Source: Ancylostoma caninum (Eukaryota; Nematoda; Chromadorea; Rhabditida; Ancylostomatidae). From it: a stretch of DNA of 64,000 bases. Numbering within the stretch: the first letter of the stretch is position 1; each line of letters opens with the position of its first letter. Below are positions 10,791 through 21,355 of the stretch, in pieces. The translations under genes and the position numbers were made by a program. The notes under the pieces were generated by a model, which was not told where the DNA came from, made no database searches, and was given only the letters and a program-made list of their open reading frames with translations. The stretch lies in NCBI GenBank assembly GCA_037903475.1, contig JBAJFG010000445.1:868001-932000 (forward strand), given 5' to 3'.

Positions 10791-13700
10791 AACCGCGAGT
10801 TTTTCACACGCTAGATTATATGATATTTACGTAACTACTCTTTGTCAGATCTAGTAGGCCATGGGAATGAGTGCACGCGAAGAATGCAACAAAGCCAAGT
10901 GATACGATCACGAGTGCTTTCCTTTCCACATCTAGCTTGGCAGCGTCAGGTTGCAGGCACACGAGTGACTGGTTTTTGAAGCATACCGTCAATAGCGGCC
11001 CTGGCTAAAACTTGCAAGCATACTTTCTGTCGTACTATCTGGTCGTCCTGTTTATTTAGCAGTAAAGTAACAGTGATGTCTTGCTGGAATCTTCGCTAAG
11101 ATATTCTTGTTTTGCCTCTGTTCCGCAAAAGATAATCCTGAGCTGCACGACTTCATTTCTTCCACCTCCGTTGGTTGTTAAATGGATTGATTGTCGACCA
11201 AGACCACTTTGATTATCCACTTTTTCCTATTTCGGCCTAGATCACCAATTTACTCTCTCGACGAATTCCTACTTGCCTTTGAACTTTGCCGCTGTCCCAA
11301 AGCCTCATTTAGTAACGACACCCTCTTCAATCACGTCCTGCTTCGTACGCACAACAAGTCAACATCTATCTGAGTATGGTCAGAACCCAAAGGATGAGAT
11401 GCAGTGGTGGTCTTGATCTTCTGGCAATGGTGTTAATTTACTCTAAATTAGGTCACCGTCACAAACTGCTTATCCAGACATCTTATTGCGGCACAAATGT
11501 AGGAACCGGAACCTACATGAAATTCTGAAACAACAGTGTTGCACGGTCATCTTGATAGGCCTTCTAAAACAAAAGTCATGGAGGAAAAGGAAACAAAGTG
11601 GTATAAGCCGGGGATTAAGAAAGACGATGAACCAATAGAGGAGCTCGAGTTCATTACTTACAATTAGTCTATGTATAGGAAGAGGGAGGTGGTAACATAT
11701 TAACAACATATTATACAATAGTGTTCCTACTATTGTATAATTGTACAGCACGTTCGATTAAACGCGAATTGCACTTATCCAAGACTATCTTATAATTCTT
11801 CCTCTGTCAGAGAACCTGGTAAGTGGGAAGGCTGACGGCACCTACTGTCATATGGCGGTATTCACGAACGTTTCCGGTAAGATTCTGACCTTCGCCCGTC
11901 GGTAGACCTTTACCTTCCCGGGAACGTCCATGATTCTTATCTTTATCTGACCGTTCAATATATTGTTTTGTCTTAGGATCTGAAGAAGTCGAAAGATATT
12001 TGATTAAATATCTATCGGAGCACTCTCCACAGGCTGAGCACTAATTCTAATTGCCACAAATTCTATTTGCCTACTGCTGTGCCACTCTACTACATTCTAA
12101 TGACGTTTATTTTACAATTTTCTGGATTATTCACGAGGTCTTGCAACATTTTCTACTCAATTTTCTCAAATTTTGCAAAAAAAAAACTTGATGAGATAGG
12201 TCTGACGTATAAAAACGTAGTGTTGTATATTCGAAGCTCTCGTGTCTGGGTATATAAGCGCAAGGTTACCAGTGGTTATAGTAAATGATTACATGAGATA
12301 CGTTCCCCATCTGCATTGCGGCGGCCGCGAGGGCTAGAGCATAGACGGGGGGGGGGGGGGATGGTGGGTGGAGGCAGTACAGGGACCAGTTAGTAATTGG
12401 AGGCGCAGAGAGCGAGAGGACTCGTGGTGAGCGGCAGGCTCTGGCCGTGATTGGCGAACGTATCTCGTGCAACCATAGTAAATAAGTATGTCGTCAATCG
12501 ACCAGGCCTTTCTTCAAAAAAAAATCAGCTGCTACGAATTGCAATGACTTCCAACATGCTCCAGCATACAAATTTATCTATATTGAACTTGTTGGTAATC
12601 TTACCCAGCCTTAGTTTTTCCTATCTATTCACCTAGTCTTTCAATATGGTCGTCTAGCGCAGCTCATGGATTAATTGCTCCTGGTATTATTGCAAATATA
12701 TGCTAACTTATGCAGCAGTTTGACGTCACCACCCATGCAGATGCATTTGTGGCGTTGAGATTCAAGTGCTGTATTTTTCTGTTGGCATTCTCGTGTCCGA
12801 TGTCACTATCGTTCTCCGCGGGAATAGCTTAACAAAAACGAGAAAAGTTGATATCCAGGCTCATTAGGAGAGTACGGAGGGGAGATGCAGCTGAGCCTTG
12901 CGATTGGCTGGTCGAAAGGGTTGAACCAATCGCATAGCTCGCTTGCGTTGCCCGCAGTACAACTTTTCACACATTTGGGCTGGAAGGATTCATCAACATG
13001 ACGGAGCGGAAGGGTTGGCAAACCAACCTTCACGTCTTGAGTCCTTAATATTATGTAGTTGACACGATGACTATTCACGCTAACCATAGTTGGTTTGCCA
13101 TAGTCCACATTCGTTTCAAGGATTCCGTCCTTAAAAACATTTGCGGGGAAACCTAAGCTTCAACCTAAGCCAAAACCAGTCATTTCCTCCAGAATGATCA
13201 TCTCCTGTCCAAGAATAATTTCTGTAGCCTCTGCTACTACATCCGACAACTATCTTCCAAGAATTACCACGTTTACTACCACTGTCAGGTTCACCTAAAA
13301 CACAAATTCCACATTGCAAAGGTAGAAATGTGTTTTTCCATAGTTTTCTTTCCGGAAGCTTTGGTCGTATGGTCTTGCACCATTGCGTGTGGAACAACGC
13401 GTTTCATATTTTATTGCTCTAGAAATGGATTCCGGAAAGGGCATTCGTCTGGTCGACATTTATGCAGGCATCCACGCGATGTTTTTTTTTTTTGAAAAAT
13501 GCTATTTCTCAGAGAACCGCACACTCGTCTACATACAGACATTTAAATTCTCTAAGAAAAGAAGTTTCGTCTTTTTGCTCTTCTTGCAGAATGAAACTCT
13601 ACTTCTATTTTATTATGCAATAATTCGATTGCGAGAACATCGTACTGCTTATTTGAAATTCAGCACGAGCTGAGCAGCTGTTCCGCATACAGCAACAGAA

Positions 13701-14675
13701 TTTCTTTGGTGCATGAGCGTTTTTAGTGCACCACCAGACTTCCCCGTTCTGTTGTAGTCTGGGAATATTTGGGGCAATCTCTGCGAGTGATGATTCCACT
13801 TCATATCGAAATAAAAGTATTACTACAAAGTGGCAATCTGCAAATCTGTCCTCGTCCTTAAAAACATTTGCGGGAAAACTTCAACCTAATGAAATATCTT
13901 TTCCACGATGGCAAATTTTGGAGTAACGATAAATTCTGAACGGCGCCTTAAGTTTGGAGGGTTAAGCACTACCGGATGTCCGCGTGCTTGCCTCACGTTC
14001 CAACACGAAGTTTTGTCCATATCGTTGGGACTGCCCGTCGTGGAAAAGATATTTCATTATCGTACCATGGGTGCCTGCAAAGAAGAATATTTCTGGATGT
14101 CCAGTTGGTCGGAAGCTTAATATGTATATAGTTTTCCTCTCATGAAATCAGCAGAATACAAGAAAGACAAATCAGCGCTTGAAACACGGGTTGGGGCGCG
14201 ATATTCAGCCTTTTTGTTGGTATAATTTCAAAATTTTGCACAGGTAAAAGTAGGATAAACTTCAAGCGGTTACTCCTAAAAGAACGAAAAGAACCATTTA
14301 CAACGTCTTTTCATGGAGGCGGTGGAATTATTCTCGTCACTCCTTACGTTCTCTCCTATTTTTTCATTTTTCGGAGAATTTGCTTGGATTTTTGGGGAAT
14401 GAACTCGTTGGTTAAAAAATCCCGCCAGAAAATCCTTTTTTGGCAAAAGTCCCACTTCATGCCTTCTCGCCCTAATATCTGTCGTCACCTGTTACTGCGA
14501 CTGTTCAAATGATTAGTGCTCTAAAAATTTACCATGCTTACTTCACTGGGAGGTTGTGGTCCCATATTTGTTGTGCATTATACATGTCGCATACAAGGGG
14601 TCACATGTGATAATTCGTTGGGAAAATAGATTTTTAAGGACTTATTGATGACCCTTGAATATCCTGCGGTATATA
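10791..14675. other. Long spacer; hairpin, poly-G tract and unassigned minus-strand frames
   Basis: Contents seen: a perfect 12-bp stem with 6-nt loop at 11711-11740; a G14 tract at 12347-12360; and minus-strand frames at 13397-13131 (reading CGICVLGEPDSGSKRGNSWK) and 13108-12806 (reading TMVSVNSHRVNYIILRTQDV) that look coding-like but match no family I know. A direct repeat of about 40 bp around CCTTAAAAACATTTGCGGG occurs near 13130 and again near 13855, so part of this region was duplicated locally. No gene is called. Confidence 0.4.
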
Positions 14676-14697
14676 GGTTTAATTACCCAAGTTTGAG
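14676..14697 (+). other. Exact copy of the 22-nt nematode SL1 spliced-leader sequence
   Basis: The 22 bases begin GGTTTAATTACCC and end AAGTTTGAG, identical to the conserved nematode SL1 leader. The next bases are AGTATTTC, not the GT donor that must follow the leader in an SL RNA gene, and no convincing Sm site follows within 100 bp. It is therefore not an SL1 RNA gene. The simplest reading is a retroposed copy of a trans-spliced mRNA: the leader is fused to coding-like DNA (LPADDEDKDAVEL in one frame) just downstream. Confidence 0.85.
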
Positions 14698-15526
14698 AGT
14701 ATTTCTTTACCGGCAGACGATGAGGACAAGGATGCAGTCGAGTTGGTGAGTTTTTGATTCATATTTTAGGTTGAGGCTTAGGACTTCCCTTCCCTTACTG
14801 ATGGGTACTGGGAGAGTCCTACGCTTTCAGCTCAGCTTCCGTATAAGGGTAAGGTACCAAACGGAAGTTGAGCCATTTTTCCAATGGTTTTCTATTTTTT
14901 AGTGATTTATGATTTGTTTATTGTTCTCCCCCCTATCTTTCACATTCGGAAGTTCCAGTTATTCGGAAATTTGACCCACAAAGGAATCGTTCCATTCTTT
15001 GGGTCTTCACCCTCACCACTTGCAGTTCATTCCGGCTGCCTTCGCTGGCTCTTCCGTTCACCGCAAGTTCTCACGCTCGTCTGGCGCTTTGTCCGCGAAC
15101 ATCCGTGATGATTTGGGTGATATCCATGCCCCACCTGTCGTCATTCATATGGGAATGATGTTTATCTCGTTGAATTATCCCCGTCTGCTTGCGGAGCAGC
15201 GGACCTCATTTCCATCACGCATTCCTCTCGAGATTTACGATTAGGCGCTGGCGGTTTACACGGTGCTTCGGCATTTCTTAAGAGCGCATTGACGGAGTGC
15301 CTTTTTTGACCGAGAGGCGTCGTTAAGTGGCGAAAAAAAAACTTGGCCAAATCGATGCGCAATTATTTACATACATTGCTTATTCAGTCGGGACATAAAT
15401 GCCGATTCTGGACCAGCAGGCACATTCCACGGCGTGGATTCACAGGGACGACCCCATTTCGCAGCTACCGCCCTTCAAAGCTCTTTTGCCTTCTCGTTTT
15501 CCCACATGTTTACTGGTTACAGCTTG
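14698..15526. other. Region downstream of the SL1 copy, possible retrocopy remains
   Basis: Positions 14698-14738 are open and read LPADDEDKDAVEL, followed by GTGAGT and soon by stops. A separate plus frame (14999-15244) is open for 81 codons without a recognised domain. No poly-A tract or gene structure ties these together. An A9 run occurs near 15334-15342. Confidence 0.3.
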
Positions 15527-15767
15527 TACAGTCCTGTAGATCAGGAGAGAAGGATCTCCGCGACCTTAGAATCCTCCACGTCGTCCCACGTCGTTGTCTC
15601 CAGCAAGCAGATCATAGGTCGACACGTTAGAGATGACTGAAGACAACGTTCGACCATGATACGCAGTCATCTCCAACATGTCGACCCACGATCTGCTTGC
15701 TGGAGATAACGACGTGGAGGATTCTAAGCGTCGCGGAGATCCTTCCCTCCTGATCTACAGGACTGTA
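15527..15767. repeat. Foldback element, about 110-bp arms
   Basis: The left arm at 15527-15640 (TACAGTCCTGTAGATCAGGA...) pairs with the right arm at 15663-15767. Shared blocks include AGAATCCTCCACGTCGT, CTCCAGCAAGCAGATC and AGATGACTG. The left arm holds a 10-bp CCCACGTCGT duplication absent from the right. The loop is about 22 nt. Typical palindromic MITE. Confidence 0.92.
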
Positions 15768-16663
15768 TATGTATGATCATTGAATTGCAATAGATCTCTA
15801 GATAAACAGCGTCCTTTTGGAATTTCTCTTATCTCTATTCTTTTTGTTTATCGAATTCTTTATCTTTTTCTAATTCTTTATCGATTTGAGATGTTCCATT
15901 TCACAAAACGGTAGTAGTTGATTCAATAATAAATAGCTTGGTAGAAAACTTGTCCTGTTTTCCAACCCATTAACTTTGTTTTCATTCTTTGCTTTTTAAA
16001 GTGTCATGCTTGAAGATACATAACTCCAGAGGAAAAATTGCGATCGTTACCGTCTCATTCCCAGACAAACTTTCGGAACTTTTGGAGCCATCTTGGGTGG
16101 TACCACAGGTGGCCCAGCGGTACGTAGGTTCCGAGGTAGATCTGCGCAACTTCCGAAATTAAATAAAAGTGACGCAATTCATCAAGTCATTACGGAATCA
16201 TCCATAACTCGCGTAATAGGTCAAAATTAACCAACATGGAGCGACCAACATTTCCACGTTCGAGATTAAAAATGTAGGGTCATGATCCTCAGCAAAGAAG
16301 TTTCCGTTGTCAGGTTTTTGACCTCAATGATCATATAGGTGTTTTCCTTTTTGGTGAAAATCTATCGAATTCTCGTAGCTATGGTTACAATCCCAAGGGT
16401 ACATTTACTTGACACGAGCCTTATCCGAAATTCCACATTATGGATGTCAGAATTAGGTTATTTTAGGAGCAAATTTTGAAGGAGAATAAACGGAAATTTC
16501 AATATTTGATTACGGCTTCTTACATAGCTATCTGAAGTCAAGCAAGAACATATCACTGCTAAAATTGGATTAAATCATGTCATTTGATATGTTAGTATCT
16601 TGAATCATTGGCTGCGGATGTACTCCTGGAAGAGCGCCCGTACAATCCTTATCGTTTTATCCT
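15768..16663. other. AT-rich spacer, no gene seen
   Basis: No open frame of interest and no family likeness. Scattered GGAACTTTTGG and AACTTCCGAAATT motifs near 16075-16160 look like outliers of the motif cluster that follows. Confidence 0.45.
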
Positions 16664-16905
16664 TTCGGAAATTCCGTGAAGCTTCGAAAAGACGTAAGGA
16701 TTTTGCGGAAGTTCCGAAAATAAATCAAGCTCCGCGGAACTTGCGAAAAGTGTCAAGCTGCGCCGAAGTTCCAAAGCTACTTTTTCTCCTCATCGTTATG
16801 TGGGAGTTCGGCGAAACTTCCGCAATAATCAATGGGCGACTCTTTCGCGAAAGTTCCATAAATTGTGCTCCAATGGTAAGTCAGGCTTGGCGGAAGTTCC
16901 GAACG
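16664..16905. repeat. Degenerate cluster of GGAAGTTCCG-like motifs
   Basis: At least seven variants of the near-palindrome CGGAAGTTCCGAA occur in about 240 bp, near 16664, 16703, 16736, 16764, 16815, 16847 and 16890, with spacing of about 28-51 bp and unrelated bases between them. A 145-codon open frame (16600-17037) crosses the cluster, but its repeats follow the DNA motif and not any protein unit I recognise. Confidence 0.5.
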
Positions 16906-19467
16906 TCGGCAAGCTTCTTTTTCACAAAGATTGTCATGATTCTCGGCTCTACTTTTCCAACACGCTCATTAACTACTGAAGTGAACATAACCAATGATGA
17001 GTGCTACATGCTGAAAGAACTTCCTATCTCTCAATAAGGCTCATTCCGAAGAACGTGGTTCCTTCCTGTCCTCCTAGATCTTCACTATTGCGGCCCTCTT
17101 ATGCCTGCACCATTCGCTTTTTAGATGCCTTGGAACTGTTTTCGTCATACATCAAGGAATCAACGATCAAAGAAATTGATGAGCAGATAAGCTGCTCAAC
17201 TGAGATTTTTCGTTGAGGGCTACCTCGGTGTGGCTAATAAATTGAGTCTATTCATGATGTTCGACCAACACTGTGCATGGAACGGTGAGACATAAGACAA
17301 TTCAAATCGACTGTTCTTCTTTATTCAAAGCATTCTATGTGTTATTATCCATGACATATGGTGAATCTGAGTTGTGCTGCTTTTCTCCTTGTAAGAGAGG
17401 GTACCACACAGTCGAGCAACATTCTCACACAGCTTGAAAGACTTTTGATAAGAGTTTTCTTAATGCGCTCACAAGCGCGCTCCTCAATTATGAGGTTGTG
17501 AAAACATTCAGCATCCAAAGTGCCAGCGCCACTTTAAAAAGATCTGATGGTATATTCCAGTAAATTTGCGAATTTAAAATTCCCATTCCTTTGTATGCTG
17601 TCAATTTTGAGAGACTTGCCAAAAAGATGCGAGCTAAGCTTAAAGTGGGAAAAACGTACTTAGATACATATTTTACTCTCTCAGATTTTTTCGAGTAGTG
17701 GGTGTTCTGGAAGACTTGTCCTTTTGACATTTCCGAATTACGAACAAATCTCGAGTAACTCGATTTTTGGAGCGTTTCCAAATTGCAGATGTTACGAATG
17801 ACTCCAAAAAAAATTAATTTCACTCCAAACTCGACTCGAATTGACTGGTGGATAAAATGTCTACTATACAAATTGCTACAGTACGTTTACAGTTTACGGT
17901 CGCGTTCGACAAGATGTGACGCTCAAATACTACTGCGCGGACTGCAAGTTAGGGTTGCCTTAGAGAGAAGGTTATGATCTATCCACTCTTTCCAAATGGA
18001 CGAATTCTTCGGGAAAAATATGACTCCATTGCTGGAGCTTCTCATCTCTCTCCCACTAATGACAAGCAGGAGTAAAGCTAGTGAAGACAGATACATATTT
18101 TGCAAGAGAAACTTCACCACTTCGAGTGAGCGGGATGCTTAGAACATTCCCGAGAACGTTCATGAATACTGGCACCGATTTGAACTGGTGACAAGTTATA
18201 TGGGACTTTACATCAATAATAGTTCCACTGATCCTCATGACATATGTAGCACAAAAATAGACAAAATGTCACAATACTAATGTAGCTATTAACGCTGCGA
18301 TAGAACTAAGACCAGAAAACATTTGTCCTTCAATGCAGAAAGTCTGAGGAAAAAAAACTGACTTGTCGTCTTAGCTCTTTATTTTTTTTAGAAAAATTGT
18401 GTACCTTGTACTAACACAGGTCTGAAAATATCCGCTTTTTTACCATTTCTCAGACAACAAACTGCCACTGTCCGCGAGCCGCGTCGTACTTGACCAGTTG
18501 AGCAGGGCGGCACTCTTCGGCGACAACGGGTAAAAGTGGCCGCTGACTGGTGGATGTCCGCTGTCACCTCGTTTGCACAGAACTGCTCTCTAACACGGAA
18601 AAACTGACTTGATTGTCTAACACTGCGCATTCCGTTCATCCAGTCTCGTCTTCTGGCGCCTTGTCGTAGACTTATGGCGCATTAGAGGTGGAGTTTCGCC
18701 ACTCATTCGCCTCTGCTCCTTTGGCAGCTTCTGCGGAAAAGCTCTCTGTTCTTCGCCTCTTCGCACTGGGAGGCTGCAAGGGTTCGCTTTCACTTCTATT
18801 TCCTGGACTGTGAATAAGGCCAAGAGAAATTGCAGAAGTTAATTGATTCAATCGCCTTCTCTCTACGAGTGACTGTGCCACCGTCTATGAGTAGTCAGCA
18901 TGGATATAAAAACATAGCGTCGTCCATGACATTTTCAGGTGGTACCGGTAAATAGTGACCTTATCAGGCTGTCGCCATACTTCACGTGAAGTATAGCACC
19001 CCTCGTCGCCAATGAAAGCGATTTTGATGCTTACTGATCTTGAGACGAGCATCGCTGGCGTCACTGCTGCCTGCACTCGATCGATTATTGATCGATACGT
19101 AGCAAAATCGATGTAGCCTGAAAACTGCAACGACTGGTGCTGCACTTCATTTAGATATAGATTAGATATAAAAATAGCCTCCCGTTACTGTCTTAGCCAC
19201 GGGTGGAGAAACCCTTTCTCTCGCCTTGGCCACGCCCAATTTCTCCCCTGAAGACAAGGCTCAACGACGGGCATTTCAGCACTTTTGCGTGAATCTATAC
19301 ATATCATTGTGATTAGCAGGATCTAGAGATTCTTTTCTTTCAGAAAACCTCAAAAATGATCCTGAGATAAGACGGTGCCTTTAAGATTCTCCGTTTACAT
19401 AGATTCAAAAGTCGATTCATTGAAAAAGCCACAGGTTCGGGGATCGAATCGAATACGTCGAATTAAG
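16906..19467. other. Spacer, several unassigned frames, no gene called
   Basis: Minus-strand frames at 17871-17488, 18881-18617 and 19145-18885 are open for 60-127 codons. The last includes FIGDEGCYTSREVWRQPDKV, but I recognise no domain. A perfect 18-bp palindrome ATACTTCACGTGAAGTAT lies near 18979-18996 inside that frame. Confidence 0.35.
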
Positions 19468-21355
19468 TGAATGTATACTTAGGACCGAATAAAAATCGAA
19501 TAATCTAATTTATTTAATCATTCATTCAGGGCTAGATCCGAAGAGTTCAAATGTTCAAAAAAAGAGATAGATCTGAATTCCTTCTCATCATTATTCAAGG
19601 ATTTTATAGCTGCCTCTTTTTCAAACACTCGAGCTACAGGCTTATTCAAAATCGAATTTTCATATTTCGAATAAATCGATAGCTATCTAATGCATTGTTT
19701 GGTCCTGACTATAATAGCCTGTTTCAAGAGAGAAGAGAGTTGAGTGTTTCTGTCTACCACCTGCTTTACTCGCCTGTGTTTTCCAATGCCGCACACTTTC
19801 TCTCCTTTCATCCTTCTATAATATCTCATCAATTACCATTGCCGTTGGAGTGAACGCTCTTGATTTTATTTATTTTCCAGATTTAATTTATGCATTCCGG
19901 GCGCTTCATTAATAGAGTGGCTCTTTTCATGATCAGGTGCAAAAAAAAAACATCAAATCTATAACATCTCCAGAACAGGAAAATGAAATAGGATCCCTAG
20001 GGTAAAAAAAAAGTAGGATTTCCTGTTGGTTAGTTGCCAACTCCTGCAAACGCTCGTGTCTTCTATTCTCTAGACTTTTTACTGTTTTTACACAACTTTG
20101 GAACAGTTTTATCTGCACTCCAACGAACATCCTTACAAGCGCACGCGCACGCACCATTCTTTTCCGTGCACCGAAGTTATTCTGGTGAAATAATCCACAA
20201 AAGTCGCTCTCTCTTGCTCATTTCCACTATCGCCCGATCCCCGCCCCACAATCGCACTTATCAGCCGGCACGGCCAGTCGTCTTTTCGTCGTCGAAGCAT
20301 TTGTTTTGCCGGTGGAAGAACTCTCCACAGCGTCAGTCACCTCAGCAGCCATTGCATCTGAGCACCTCGGGAGGACCCATCACTGTCGTCCTTGGCGACG
20401 TCGACCGTCGCCTGCATTACACGTCTTTGGTTTTTCCGAAAACTATTCCAGATAAGACGCCGTTCTCCTCTAACAAGAACAGCATTCCTCAGCCATCACT
20501 TTGCTCCGCATACTGAAAAGGTCGCGTTTTTTTTCGTCGTGCAGGCAGTTTTTTCTCGCATATAAGACCGGTGCCTCCGCTGTGCTGATATAGCAGATTG
20601 TGCGGGCGTTTCAAGCATACCATACCTGTTTGATTCTTACTCTTCTCTTGATAGATGATCTAGAATCGCATCACAGTAACTTACCTGTTAACTGAAGATC
20701 GCTTCTATCTGACAAATATCATATTTAGAGGAGAGTAATGCATTAGAATAAATAGGCAACTAGAAATTAAATTCCAAAAAAAGTTTGTTGAAAAAAAGTT
20801 ATTTGAATAAAAAAATTTTGTCAAAATTTCGAAGTAGAGCACAGCTCTAAACTCGTGCAAATACGTGTGCCTTCTGTTCTCTGATTTCCTCTGAAAAAGC
20901 ATTATTAAAAATATTCGCCAAATTATCAAAAAAAAAACAAATAATGTATTTAATTCTTTCATAAATGGTGACAGTGATGTTGCTATCTTACCGAACTCGT
21001 TTTAGGAGAATACATCTGTACATTATTTATTTATTTAATTTCACACAAAGTTTCAAGGATTTTCCTAGCCTTATTTTTGCTGGTTAGTCCACTCTTCATT
21101 ATAGAAGTCATTTTCTAGCCCAAAACTCCATCAATTATTTATTTGTTCATTATTCGTTCATTTATTTATTCATTTAGTTATTTATTTATTTTCTAGACAA
21201 ATAAATGAACAAATAACCTGAAGTACACAGGAATGACACGAACGGATTCAGGATTTTTCCTTCTATTCTGATTGTTCGAATATTGTGAACCTGGTTCTGA
21301 AATAGTAAATGAATTAGTTGAGTTATTCGGTATTCATCCGGTCCTAAGTATAATT
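19468..21355. repeat. 1.9-kb stretch bounded by a diverged inverted repeat
   Basis: TATACTTAGGACCGAATAAA at about 19470 is inverted at 21325-21355 (...TATTCATCCGGTCCTAAGTATA). Weaker inverted similarity continues inward for about 100 bp. Inside is AT-rich DNA, runs of TTTA/ATTT at 21020-21200 and a 160-codon plus frame (20034-20516) without a known domain. It may be an old TIR transposon or two solo ends of one. Confidence 0.4.

Noticed and set aside
14676..14780. SL1 RNA gene
   Set aside because: The leader is exact, but the required GT donor directly after it is missing and no Sm-site or SL RNA body follows.
20034..20516. 160-codon plus-strand gene
   Set aside because: No splice sites, no family likeness, and Ser/Pro-rich composition typical of chance frames in this spacer.
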